In this document: piece by piece, positions 1-8,708 of the stretch | Layout of the letters: each line of letters starts with the position of its first letter | Numbering within the stretch: position 1 is the stretch's first letter | Assembly (NCBI GenBank): GCA_020851465.1 | Contig: JADZCR010000010.1 | Coordinates: 1 to 64,000 of the forward strand | Source of the DNA: Phycisphaeraceae bacterium | GTDB lineage: Bacteria; Planctomycetota; Phycisphaerae; Phycisphaerales; Phycisphaeraceae | Direction: 5' to 3' | Length of the DNA: 64,000 bases | The notes under the pieces: generated by a model | The model's database searches: none | The model's input: the letters and a program-made list of their open reading frames with translations, nothing else | What the model was told of the DNA's origin: nothing | Position numbers and translations under genes: made by a program

Positions 1-5
1 AGAAC

Positions 6-941
6 ATGAAGCGATCACATCTCATCGCGGTTCTCGTGGGGTTCATGGCCATCGTCGCCTTCGCCAATACGGCCTCGGCGTACTACCACCCTGGTCTGGG
101 GCGGTTCACCAGCCGCGATCCGGGGCCAGCGCGCGTGGGATCGGGGGGAATGGGGGCTGGCGGGCAGTTCGTCCAGCGCGATGCTTATGCAGGAGGGATG
201 AACCTGTATCAGTACGCAAGTTCGAATCCGATTGCCCGATCCGACGCCTGGGGCCTGAAAGACTACAAGATCGGAACAGGGCCAAAGCCGGACATCAAAT
301 GGGATAACGGATATGCATACGATCCAAACGCTGATTGGACGTGGGGTGATCTGTACGCCTGGAACAAATACGGCGCATTGTTAGGCGGTGCACAGGCATT
401 GGGCCATCTGCCAAATGGCACCAGAGCATATCGACACTACCGGGATAAGACAGGCAAGGATCTCTGGGTCAACTACGAGAACGCCATTGCAGACGACGGA
501 GGGATTGACAATGGCTTCAAAGCGGAACTGGCCGGAGCACAGGCCGACATCGAGCGAGAGCATGATGGAAAGACGCAGCAGTTCAGCGTGTATTCCACGT
601 CGGCAAGGTTGGTGAACAGTAGCACTGAAGACTGGCAGAAAGCATTAGGTGGGCACAACATATGGGGGACCGGCACGGTCACCTATGACCCAGCCAAGTG
701 CACCTATACGCTGCAGATCAAGGTGGACATGGAGGATTTCTACAATTTCAACAAAGGACAGGCTGATTTAGCGACAGGCCTTCCAGATGATGAGAACGGT
801 AGATTTGAGGTCTTTGGATGGGCTAAGTCCTTTTACTCACGCGGGCAGGTAACCCGTACTATCACATGGAAGAAGGGAGAGGCCGATAAGACGACGCAGA
901 TCGAGGGCGACCCACGGCGCAGTGGATCGCGGAGACGTTAG
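6..941 (+). CDS. Secreted RHS-core stub with unknown C-terminal domain
   Basis: The 311-residue protein begins with a clear signal peptide (about residues 1-25, cleavage after ASA) and runs straight into the end of an RHS-associated core (YYHPGLGRFTSRDP, then NLYQYASSNPIARSDAWGL). Most of an RHS protein, the YD-repeat shell, is absent. The remaining 220 residues form a variable C-terminal domain with W-x-x-ALGG near residue 215 and a DFYNFN...TG..DDENGRFE stretch near residues 240-265. I do not recognise this domain. By analogy with polymorphic toxins it could be an effector, but the short secreted form may simply be a surface protein. The gene sits at the window edge with a lipoprotein gene 45 bp downstream. 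The start is the first ATG, which precedes the signal peptide directly. Confidence 0.75.
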   Translation: MKRSHLIAVLVGFMAIVAFANTASAYYHPGLGRFTSRDPGPARVGSGGMGAGGQFVQRDAYAGGMNLYQYASSNPIARSDAWGLKDYKIGTGPKPDIKWDNGYAYDPNADWTWGDLYAWNKYGALLGGAQALGHLPNGTRAYRHYRDKTGKDLWVNYENAIADDGGIDNGFKAELAGAQADIEREHDGKTQQFSVYSTSARLVNSSTEDWQKALGGHNIWGTGTVTYDPAKCTYTLQIKVDMEDFYNFNKGQADLATGLPDDENGRFEVFGWAKSFYSRGQVTRTITWKKGEADKTTQIEGDPRRSGSRRR

Positions 942-986
942 CGCAAAGGTGTGGTCATGTATTTGACGCTATTCCTTCGAGGTATA

Positions 987-1466
987 ATGAGCACTACCTT
1001 AGCTATGATGCTCGGGGTGATGGTGGCTTGCGTTTCCTCATGCGGTCGAGCGGCTCCTGCTGCCTCTGGGACCCGAAGCACCTCTGTTGCAGACCTGCTG
1101 AAGTTCTTACCTAACCTCAATGCCATTGATGTGACATCAGCCGACTACACCATCACAAAGAATTCCGCATCACGAGGCGTACCGTCTCCATCGGACATTC
1201 GAATGGAATTGCTCGGCACTGCTGATCTGTCGGAAGACGCGGCCAAGAAACTCCAGCAGAGCTTTGAGTGGAAAGCCGTGCATCACGAGAAAATGCCCGC
1301 CAAGATATTGACGATTCTGCCTTCGGGAGACTACCTAGCCAGTTCCAAGCTCAATGACAGCTTCTCGGGAAATCCGACGTATGCCCATGGCCGTGTCGTT
1401 GTGATAGCTGGCAACTGGGGCCGGCTCTATTTTCTGGCGTCGGATAGGGATCATCCAATCGAGTAA
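987..1466 (+). CDS. Small lipoprotein of unknown function
   Basis: This is a 159-residue protein if it starts at the ATG at 987, which has a GAGG ribosome-binding site 4 bases upstream (979-982). A longer reading from a GTG at 951 has no such site. The N terminus is a hydrophobic stretch followed by a lipobox-like VSSC at residues 15-18, so the mature protein is probably lipid-anchored at Cys18. I recognise no domain in the rest. It lies 45 bp after the secreted RHS stub on the same strand, so co-transcription is likely. A role as a partner or immunity protein of that stub is only a guess from position. Confidence 0.6.
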   Translation: MSTTLAMMLGVMVACVSSCGRAAPAASGTRSTSVADLLKFLPNLNAIDVTSADYTITKNSASRGVPSPSDIRMELLGTADLSEDAAKKLQQSFEWKAVHHEKMPAKILTILPSGDYLASSKLNDSFSGNPTYAHGRVVVIAGNWGRLYFLASDRDHPIE

Positions 1467-1591
1467 GGGTCTGCATCCTACGGGCCGACGATCTCTCCGC
1501 GTTTCCACGCGAACTTCAAATTTGTCACTCGCGCTGCGCTCGGGTCGGCGAGGACGACGCTAAGCTCCTTACGCGCCACGAGGCGGCGCTT

Positions 1592-2287
1592 GTGCTGTTT
1601 GACCAAGGCATCCAGCGCGGCGCGGTGCAATTTCCCCGCGCACGGGGCGCCGACGCCGAGCTGCCCGGTCTTACTGCGCTCCGCGACCTCGGGAAACTCA
1701 AGGCCTTGCGTGCCCGGTCGCTCGCAGCCCAGAATCGCTGGGACGACGCCGCGCAGGAGCTCGCCGGCCTGGAGTCGGCAGGCGAGATGATCTCGCGCAG
1801 GGACGCTCTCTTGATTCAATACCTCGTCGGCCTGTCGCTGCGTAACCTCGCCTGCAACGAAATGGCCGCGTTCGCCGCGCACGATGTGGTTCCCGATTCG
1901 GCGCTTAAGATCCTGAGCGATCACCTGGCTCAGGCGTCGGACCCGCGGACGTCGCTGATCAGCTCGCTCGCGGTTGAGTTTGACGACTTTTACCTCGTCG
2001 AGTTGGGGCGATTCGCCGCCAAACGGAACGCGGCGCTCTATTACCTCGCAGTGCTCGACGATCTGGCCGGAACTTCGAACGATCCCTCTCCGAAACGCGA
2101 GGCCGCAGCCTACAAGGTCCTTCAGGACACGCTTGACGCAGGAGCGAAGCGACTACGTGTTGAGCCACTCGATCTGTTGGCAACCATCAAGCTCGGCGCG
2201 GCTCCCTATCTCAAGGCTCAAGACATGGCGCGCGACACCAGCGCCGCTGCCATCCCTGCCGCGTTCCGCCTTGTGGATGAAGCGTAA
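1592..2287 (+). pseudogene. C-terminal fragment of a helical protein, no recognised family
   Basis: This open frame codes for a helix-rich, Ala/Leu-rich 231-residue stretch with coding-like composition (for example RWDDAAQELAGLESAGE and FAAKRNAALYYLAVLDDL). The frame stays open upstream to about 1470 without a convincing start or ribosome-binding site, so the 5' end of the parent gene seems missing. Its stop at 2285-2287 abuts the point where the HARE-HTH reading frame on the other strand loses its family match (about 2290). This suggests a rearrangement joint. The helical pairs could be TPR-like, but no repeat consensus is convincing. Confidence 0.4.
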
Positions 2288-2289
2288 CC

Positions 2290-2477
2290 TGCGTGAATGC
2301 CGAGCCGGCGCCACGCCTCTTGATGTCCGTATAGAGCGCCGCGGCGACCGTGGCGTGCGAGGTCTTGCCGCTGGTCTACCACAACCCGCCGGCCAACATG
2401 CGCCGGGCGATTTCATGGGCGGTCAGCGGGCCATTTGCCTGCTGCAAGACTTGGACTGCGGCCTTCTTCACGCTCAT
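2290..2477 (-). pseudogene. HARE-HTH domain gene, broken by an amber codon and truncated
   Basis: Read on the minus strand from an ATG at 2477, the frame gives a HARE-HTH (HB1/ASXL/restriction-endonuclease HTH) winged-helix domain. AAVQVLQQANGPLTAHEIAR is followed by GLW, then TSGKTSHATVAAALYTDIK and a Gly-rich turn to SAF. Codon 34 (2376-2378) is TAG, exactly between GLW and TSGKT, where the family usually has a sense codon. After about residue 62 the match ends, so the last strand of the domain is missing as well. The ATG overlaps the hsdR stop by four bases (ATGA), so it was once the next gene of the restriction operon. HARE-HTH domains are known to be fused to or located beside restriction and chromatin proteins. 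Here the gene looks dead unless the stop is read through. Confidence 0.7.
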
Positions 2478-5400
2478 GGCTGTACTCCTGCGCTCTCCGC
2501 CGCCGCTTGCTCCCGAATCTGGTCATACACCTGCCGGCGGAGCGTTTCCTCGACGACCTGCTGGAACCGCCCGTCGTTCATGAAGCGGTTGAAGATGTCC
2601 TCGTTCTGCTCCATGCGGTCGATGAACAGCCCCTCCAGCGCCCGCCGGAAGACGTAACTGAAATTGTCGATGGTGTTGGCCATCGCCGCCTGCCGGAGGT
2701 CTTCATTCGCCACGGCGTCCTCCCGCACCGAATCAAGGAAGAGCTGGTCGGCCGGCTTGAAGTCCGTCCCGAATCGCTCATTGAGAAGGTCGATCAGGCG
2801 GGAAAGCTCGATCTCCTCATCCTTCCCGCGGCTCGTGCCCACCGCCGTCGGCCCCTTAAGCTGTCCGCCCACTCCCGACTGCAACGCGATGCTTCCCTCG
2901 CTGATCTTCTGGAGGCGGTAGAACTTGAGGGCCACATCGTCATCGAAATCGTACTGCGGGCCGGTGGCTGGCCGCGGCAGCTTCGTGAGCAGGAAGCGCC
3001 CGTAGATGTAGAGCTTCTCCAGGTCCGAATCCTGGTACGGGATTACCTGCGACAGGAACGAATACAGGTTGCGGAACGCCTGGAGCTTGCCACGGAACGC
3101 CTCCTGTGCCTCTTCCTTAGCCTGTTTCCATCCCTTCTCCGATACCTGCGTCTTCAGTTCGTCCCGCATCGTCACGAAGCGCGAGACCGCCTTGTCGAGG
3201 ATCGCGTTCATCGCCCCGTGGTCCGCGGGGGTATTCTGCGCCCGCGGCTTAAAGAACACCTGCGCGAACTGCTCTACCTCGTCTGTGTGGTACACGCCGG
3301 CGCCATTCAACTCGGATGTCAGCGCGTAGAGTTGCTGCGGGTTGGCCTGGTCGCCAACCGCCGTCACTTCGTAGTAGTCCTGGAACGCCTTGAGGATTTC
3401 CTCGCGGTCGTTGTAGAAGTCCAGGACGAAGGTGTCGTCCTTGCCGGGGTGCGTGCGGTTGAGCCGTGACAGGGTCTGGACCGCCTGAATGCCGGCCAGC
3501 CGTTTATCCACGTACATCGTGTGCAACAGCGGCTGGTCGAAGCCGGTCTGGAACTTGTCGGCCGCGATGAGCACCTGATATTCCTCGGTGCCGAACCGCT
3601 CCGGGATTTCCCGGCCGCCGATACCCTTGTTCATCCCGCCTTCCGTGTAGGTCTTGTTGGGGTCCAGGTCGTCGATGACCGTGCCCGAAAACGCGACCAG
3701 CGTTGCGATTTCCTTGTAGCCCTTCTCCAGGATGTACTTGTCGAACGCCTGCTTGTACCGCACGGCGTGGAGCCGCGAGCCGGTGACAACCATCGCCTTG
3801 GCCTTGCCGCCGATCTTGTGCCGCGTGGAGGCGCGGAAGTGCTCGACCATCACTTCTGTCTTCTGCTCGATGTTGTGCGGGTGCAGGGTCATGAACCGGG
3901 CCAGCGCCTTGGCTGCGGCCCGTTTCTCGACGTTCGGGTCTTCCTCCACCGACTTGATGAGGCCGAAGTAGGTCTTGTAGGTCGTATAGTTCTTAAGCAC
4001 GTCGAGGATGAAGCCTTCCTCGATGGCCTGACGCATGGAATACAAGTGGAATGGGTGCGGCTTGCCGTCGCTGCCGGGGGTACCAAACACTTCCAGCGTC
4101 TTGTGCTTGGGGGTCGCGGTGAAGGCGAAGAAGCTGATGTTGGGCTGCCGCCCGCGCTTGGCCATCGTGCGGAGGACTTCCTCTTCGTAATCGTCCAGCC
4201 CCTGGGCCTCCGCCTCTTCCTTGGCCTTCTGCTTGATGTGGTCGCCCGCAAGCACCGCCTTGAGTTCCGTGGCCGTCTCGCCGGAATGGGAACTGTGGGC
4301 CTCGTCAATGATGACGGCAAACTGTTTGCCTGGCAGCGTCAGGTCATCGGCCGTGGGCGCTGGCAGCCCATTGGCCTTGGCCTCTTCCTCCGCCTGCTTG
4401 CGTATCTGCTCGGTCACGAACGGAAACTTCTGTAGCGTGGTGATGATGATCGGCACGCCTTCGCGCAGCGCCCGCGCCAGTTGGGCCGTGTTTTCGTCGA
4501 TCTTCTGCACGACGCCGTGCTTGTGCTCGAACTGGTAGATCGTGTCCTGCAACTGCTGGTCGAGCACGATGCGGTCGGTCACGACCACCACCGAATCGAA
4601 CACTTTCTTGTCTTGGGCGTTGTGCAGGAACGCCAGCCGGTGCGCCAGCCAGCCGATGGAGTTGCTCTTGCCGCTGCCGGCCGAGTGCTGCACCAGGTAG
4701 TTCTGGCCCGGCCCCTTGGCGCGGGCGTCGCCCTCCAGCCGCCGCACGCAGTCCAGTTGGTGATACCGCGGGAAGATCATCGACTCCTTGCGCACCGTCT
4801 TGCCCTGAAACCGCCGCTCCTTCACTTCCAGGTGGATGAACCGCGCGATGATGTCCAGCAATGAGTCCCGCTCCCACACCTGTTCCCAAAGGTAGAACGT
4901 GCGATGGCCACCGGAGTGTTCCGGATTGCCGGCGCTGGTCCCGTCGCCTAGGTTGAACGGCAGGAAGAACGTGTCCTTGCCGTTCAGCCGCGTGGTCATG
5001 TACACCAGGTCGGGGTCCACGGCGAAATGAACCAGCGTCCGCTTCCAGGTCTGAAAGATCAGCTCGCGCGGGTCGCGGTCCCGCATGTACTGCGTTCGGG
5101 CGTGGTTGACGTTTTGCCCGCTCATCGGGTTCTTGAGTTCCGCCGTCACCAGCGGGATGCCGTTGAGGCTCAACACCAGGTCGATGCTGTTTTCGCTTTT
5201 CGTGCTGTACCGCAGTTGCCGCGTCACTGTCAGCCGGTTTGCCTGATAGAGCTTCAGCGTGTCCGGATTCATGCCGTGGGCCGGCCGGAAGAACGCGACC
5301 TCCAGTTGTTTGCCGAACGTCTTGAAGCCGTGCCGCACCACATCGAGACTGCCCCGGCTCTCCATCGCCTTACAAAGATCGTCCAGCACGACCGTCGCGG

Positions 5401-5596
5401 TGTTCGCGCCGTGTAGCCCCTCCAACGTCTTCCACTTCTCGCCTTGCGTCTCCTGGATGAACGGGATCAGCACCGTCGGGTCGAGGGCGCGCTCGCGGTC
5501 GAAGTTCTGTGGGTCCGCCTTGACGAAGCCGCCATTCGTGAGCAGGTGCTCCTCGATGGCGACCTCGAACGCCTTTTCTTTGTATTCAGCCGGCAC
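2474..5596 (-). CDS. hsdR: Type I restriction enzyme, motor/endonuclease subunit HsdR
   Basis: HsdR is the ATP-driven translocase and nuclease of a Type I restriction complex (HsdR2-HsdM2-HsdS1). The 1040-residue length is usual. The N-terminal PD-(D/E)XK nuclease shows D139 in SIDLVLSL and E153-L-K155 in TAELKNP. The SF2 motor follows with Walker A HSAGSGKS at about 304-311, motif Ia around VVVVTDR, DEAH at 431-434 and motif III FTATP. A helicase C domain and a helical C terminus complete it. It lies 15 bp after the DUF4411 gene and last but one in the operon, which ends in a broken HARE-HTH gene. All key residues are intact, so the subunit is probably active. Confidence 0.95.
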   Translation of the reverse strand: MPAEYKEKAFEVAIEEHLLTNGGFVKADPQNFDRERALDPTVLIPFIQETQGEKWKTLEGLHGANTATVVLDDLCKAMESRGSLDVVRHGFKTFGKQLEVAFFRPAHGMNPDTLKLYQANRLTVTRQLRYSTKSENSIDLVLSLNGIPLVTAELKNPMSGQNVNHARTQYMRDRDPRELIFQTWKRTLVHFAVDPDLVYMTTRLNGKDTFFLPFNLGDGTSAGNPEHSGGHRTFYLWEQVWERDSLLDIIARFIHLEVKERRFQGKTVRKESMIFPRYHQLDCVRRLEGDARAKGPGQNYLVQHSAGSGKSNSIGWLAHRLAFLHNAQDKKVFDSVVVVTDRIVLDQQLQDTIYQFEHKHGVVQKIDENTAQLARALREGVPIIITTLQKFPFVTEQIRKQAEEEAKANGLPAPTADDLTLPGKQFAVIIDEAHSSHSGETATELKAVLAGDHIKQKAKEEAEAQGLDDYEEEVLRTMAKRGRQPNISFFAFTATPKHKTLEVFGTPGSDGKPHPFHLYSMRQAIEEGFILDVLKNYTTYKTYFGLIKSVEEDPNVEKRAAAKALARFMTLHPHNIEQKTEVMVEHFRASTRHKIGGKAKAMVVTGSRLHAVRYKQAFDKYILEKGYKEIATLVAFSGTVIDDLDPNKTYTEGGMNKGIGGREIPERFGTEEYQVLIAADKFQTGFDQPLLHTMYVDKRLAGIQAVQTLSRLNRTHPGKDDTFVLDFYNDREEILKAFQDYYEVTAVGDQANPQQLYALTSELNGAGVYHTDEVEQFAQVFFKPRAQNTPADHGAMNAILDKAVSRFVTMRDELKTQVSEKGWKQAKEEAQEAFRGKLQAFRNLYSFLSQVIPYQDSDLEKLYIYGRFLLTKLPRPATGPQYDFDDDVALKFYRLQKISEGSIALQSGVGGQLKGPTAVGTSRGKDEEIELSRLIDLLNERFGTDFKPADQLFLDSVREDAVANEDLRQAAMANTIDNFSYVFRRALEGLFIDRMEQNEDIFNRFMNDGRFQQVVEETLRRQVYDQIREQAAAESAGVQP

Positions 5597-5611
5597 GGGG
5601 CTTCCTCCTGG

Positions 5612-6106
5612 CTACGGCGGCGGGGCCAGGACGAACCGCACCCGCTCCCGTCTCAGCATTTCATAGGGGTTGAAGCACTTGACCTTCATCCCAATGCAAA
5701 CGGTGGGAATCTTCACCCGCTTCACCCCATCGCTGGCGATCTCATGAGTCACCACCGTATGCCCGTGCGCCAGCGCGAACGCAACGAGGTAATAATCCGC
5801 GTCCTGCAAGAACGCGTTGACCGCAGCCGGGCGGTAGTTCTGCCTGCGTACCCAAACAGCCACCTGGGTCAACGCGGGCATAGTCGCGTCATCGGGAGGC
5901 AGGAAGAAACCGTCTGCCCGCTGTTTGGCCCATTCGGCCAACTCATCGTCTCCGGCCAGCAACTCGTCGCCCACCTTCTCAATGCTGTAGACGCTCTTGG
6001 CCCGGTTGGCCGCAACCAGCCAATCCCAGAAGGCCGGGCAGAAATCCATCCCATAGTGCAGGTTCTTGGCCTGAATGAAGATGTTCGCGTCGAGGAGGTA
6101 AGCCAT
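5612..6106 (-). CDS. DUF4411 family PIN-like protein, candidate toxin
   Basis: This 164-residue protein opens with YLLDANIFI, the N-terminal acidic motif of PIN-like folds (D6), has SIEKVGDEL near residues 41-49 and ends the fold with QDADYYLVAFALAHGHTVVT. This arrangement is typical of DUF4411 (PF14367), a PIN-like family that usually pairs with an ImmA/IrrE-type HTH-peptidase. Its ATG overlaps the stop of that partner by one base (TAATG at 6106), which implies translational coupling. PIN proteins are generally metal-dependent RNases, so a ribonuclease toxin is the likely role, but no activity can be shown from sequence. The pair lies inside a Type I restriction operon between hsdS and hsdR. 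Confidence 0.85.
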   Translation of the reverse strand: MAYLLDANIFIQAKNLHYGMDFCPAFWDWLVAANRAKSVYSIEKVGDELLAGDDELAEWAKQRADGFFLPPDDATMPALTQVAVWVRRQNYRPAAVNAFLQDADYYLVAFALAHGHTVVTHEIASDGVKRVKIPTVCIGMKVKCFNPYEMLRRERVRFVLAPPP

Positions 6107-7248
6107 TACGGCAATACCTCCAGCATGCGCCCCAGTTCCCGGAATGTCTGTTCCTTCTTCACACCCAGCATCTGGAACGCATCCCGGTAGAGCGTCTGCC
6201 CCTCGGCCGTGCTGGTAATCACCGCGCGGGCGAATCGACGGCTGAGGCGCCTGACTTGTGCTAAGTAGAAGTCTCCGCCGCCGCTGCTGCGGGGCAGGCT
6301 GGCCAGCCGTTCGATTTCCGCATCATACGCCTGTTGGAACCGCTGTCGGCTGATACGACCCGCATCCAAGAGCCGACGCAGTATCACCAGCGTACTGACC
6401 TTGAACGCCCGCGACATGGCATTGACCGACTCCAGCGCGTCTCCCCGCGGCAGTTGTTTTCGCAACTCCGCCAAGGGCACCAGCACTTCGGCCGCCACGC
6501 GGTTGCACCACACTTCCACATCTTGCCCCGGCGCCGCCGCCATACCGGCATTGGTCACAGCGGATTCACCCAGCCAGATATGCGCCAGTTCGTGGGCCAG
6601 CGTGAACATCTGTGCGGCTTTCGTATCGGCCCCATTGATGAATACCAGCGGAGCCAGCGTATCGGCGAGCGCGAAGCCGCGAAACTCCTGCGGGTCCAGC
6701 GTGCGACGGTTGTTGCTGCCCACCACACCGCTGACCATGACCAGCACGCCGACGGCCTCGGCCTGTTCGATGAACAGCCGCAGCGCCTCGCTCCAGGTCG
6801 AACAGTCCCGCCGCGCGCTAACGCTGAAGCCGAGTTTCTCCGCGATTCCCTCGGCGACCGCATCCGGCGAACTTCGGAGGTTGACTGAACCGACAAACTT
6901 CCGCGGCTCTTCGCCAACGCTCTCGGCGTACTCCTGATACCACGCCTGCCGGCGCTGACACAGGTAGATCACGTCCAGCAGGTCCGGGCTGGCCCGCCGC
7001 ACACCCTTCCCGGCAAATGTGCGCAAGTCCTTGACCGGCAATTGTTCTTCCGGCGGCTCCGGCAGCAGCAGATACCCGATGGGCACCCGCGACGCCTTGG
7101 CGAAATCCTCAAGCTGCCGCAGCGACGGGTTGGCGTCGCCCCTGAGCCAGTCCACGAGCCGAGGGAATCGCTCTTCCAGTGCGGAGCGCGCCCCCGAGCG
7201 CACCAGCGCCCATTCGATCACACTCGGCTGTACTTCCACGGCCGTCAC
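6106..7248 (-). CDS. ImmA/IrrE family metallopeptidase with N-terminal HTH, candidate antitoxin
   Basis: The 380-residue protein has an N-terminal XRE-like helix-turn-helix region (about 20-62, RLVDWLRGDANPSLRQLEDF... then PIGYLLLPEPP). A peptidase domain with the zinc motif LAHELAHIWLGES follows (H219-E220-x2-H223), with a downstream glutamate in NRVAAEVLVP. This is the usual partner of DUF4411 proteins. It probably binds DNA or the toxin, and its peptidase may be used in release or signalling, as with ImmA acting on ImmR. The start is a GTG at 7248 preceded by GGAGGTTGAG. A second GTG nine bases in is also possible. It is coupled to the DUF4411 gene by a one-base overlap. Confidence 0.88.
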   Translation of the reverse strand: MTAVEVQPSVIEWALVRSGARSALEERFPRLVDWLRGDANPSLRQLEDFAKASRVPIGYLLLPEPPEEQLPVKDLRTFAGKGVRRASPDLLDVIYLCQRRQAWYQEYAESVGEEPRKFVGSVNLRSSPDAVAEGIAEKLGFSVSARRDCSTWSEALRLFIEQAEAVGVLVMVSGVVGSNNRRTLDPQEFRGFALADTLAPLVFINGADTKAAQMFTLAHELAHIWLGESAVTNAGMAAAPGQDVEVWCNRVAAEVLVPLAELRKQLPRGDALESVNAMSRAFKVSTLVILRRLLDAGRISRQRFQQAYDAEIERLASLPRSSGGGDFYLAQVRRLSRRFARAVITSTAEGQTLYRDAFQMLGVKKEQTFRELGRMLEVLP

Positions 7249-7376
7249 CGTCGCTCAACCTCCAAAACCTTTATCCTACTCATCCTCGCCGGCAAGGTCA
7301 GTGCTCCGAACCTGCCGAGGGCCTTACAATCACGGCATACGCACTCTTGTCAGATCATCGGCCTGTTCAGCTCCGG

Positions 7377-8708
7377 TCATGCAACCACCTCACCTCGCAC
7401 GTCGAGTTTGCCGGTGACCGCGGCGGAGATCAGCGCGGAGCGGTGCTCGTTCAACTGCACAATCGCGGAATCCACCGTGGCTACGAGCCTATCCATCTTA
7501 TCCGTCTCAGCTTGGATAGCTGCGACGATTGCTGCCTGCTCAGGCATCGGCGGAACGAGCACCGGAAACCCGCCGAGATCACGGCGGTTGATCTTGGGCA
7601 TTGCTACCCGAGACGACAACAGAACAACTGCCGTGGTGAATGGCTTGCTCACCATGTAATACATAAGGAGCGAGGCCAAGCAGTCATTGCGAGGACTAAT
7701 CGGATACATGTCGGCGCTGCACAGCCCCTTCACGGGTGCAACGCACACCTTCGCGAGCGCCGGACGTATCTTGCTGTAAAGCACCATGCCCCGCTCGAAC
7801 AGGTACTTGCCACTCTCGGCTGCTTGGTCGGCCGCAGAATCAAAGTCGAACAACCGCCCAGTCCCACTTTCGATATGGTTCGGAGCAATGAGCGGCAGAT
7901 CGCAATAGCGTTCATCTTCCGGGTCCACCTGCCCATTCGGTATAGTCGCCGAATACCGGAAGGCTCGAACGATCCAATGCTCCGGCACGTCGCCAAGCCA
8001 GTCGATGCCACTGGGTTTCATGGGGGCGGCGGGGTTGAGGCCCTTGGTGACGGCGTGGGAGATCAGGGCCGTGCGCTTCTCCCGCAGCAGCTCGATCAGC
8101 CGCCGCTTCTTGGCCACCAGCGAATCAATCTTCGCCGTCTGGCGGTCCAGAAACGCCGCGATCGCCCGCTGCTCCGCCAGCGGTGGGAGCGAGAACTTCA
8201 AGTCCCCGAGGAACTTCCAATCGACGCGAGGCATCTTGGCTCCGAAGGTCGAGCCGTCCGCAAGCTCCGTGAAGGCGCGTTCCAGAAGCCGATACTGCAT
8301 GTACGCGGGAAGAACGTCACGACCGGGGCGGAGGACGAAGAAATCGCCAACGGCCGCGCCTTCAGCATCGGCCATGAAGGCTTTGGCCAGATACGGGCGG
8401 AGTTTGCCGTAGAGAAGATCGTGAGGGCGGAACGCTGTGCCTTCGCCGTCGAAAATGGCCTCCGTGTCGAGGAAACGGCCGGTGAAACTTTCCACATTTT
8501 CGAGGCCGACTTTCAGCCTGTCGCCGTTGCTCTTTTCAGTGACGAGGGAAGTTACATACTTGAGCTTCCGCACGGCCCAACCGCTGGGCACGTCACCTAG
8601 CCAGTCGATGCCGCTGCCGGCGTAGGCGGGATACGGCGGAAATCGCCGCTTGGGCGTCTGCGGCAGTTCCGCCGAGGCATCGAAGGGCGTGGCGTTCGCG
8701 GTCTTCAT
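7377..8708 (-). CDS. hsdS: Type I restriction enzyme, specificity subunit HsdS
   Basis: HsdS chooses the bipartite DNA target of the Type I complex. The 443 residues contain two target-recognition domains. Each begins with a SGIDWLGDVP-type segment (residues about 32-41 and 232-242) and each is followed by a conserved long helix (LPPLAEQRAIAAFLDRQTAK and VPPMPEQAAIVAAIQAETDK). The two halves therefore show the expected pseudo-dimeric repeat. Both recognition domains are full length, so a split target is expected, but it cannot be predicted from sequence. The ATG overlaps the hsdM stop by four bases (ATGA). About 130 bp separate its end from the ImmA/IrrE gene. Confidence 0.93.
   Translation of the reverse strand: MKTANATPFDASAELPQTPKRRFPPYPAYAGSGIDWLGDVPSGWAVRKLKYVTSLVTEKSNGDRLKVGLENVESFTGRFLDTEAIFDGEGTAFRPHDLLYGKLRPYLAKAFMADAEGAAVGDFFVLRPGRDVLPAYMQYRLLERAFTELADGSTFGAKMPRVDWKFLGDLKFSLPPLAEQRAIAAFLDRQTAKIDSLVAKKRRLIELLREKRTALISHAVTKGLNPAAPMKPSGIDWLGDVPEHWIVRAFRYSATIPNGQVDPEDERYCDLPLIAPNHIESGTGRLFDFDSAADQAAESGKYLFERGMVLYSKIRPALAKVCVAPVKGLCSADMYPISPRNDCLASLLMYYMVSKPFTTAVVLLSSRVAMPKINRRDLGGFPVLVPPMPEQAAIVAAIQAETDKMDRLVATVDSAIVQLNEHRSALISAAVTGKLDVRGEVVA

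Noticed and set aside
2435..4435. Long plus-strand frames opposite hsdR
   Set aside because: They lack motifs and overlap the intact nuclease and helicase motifs of hsdR.
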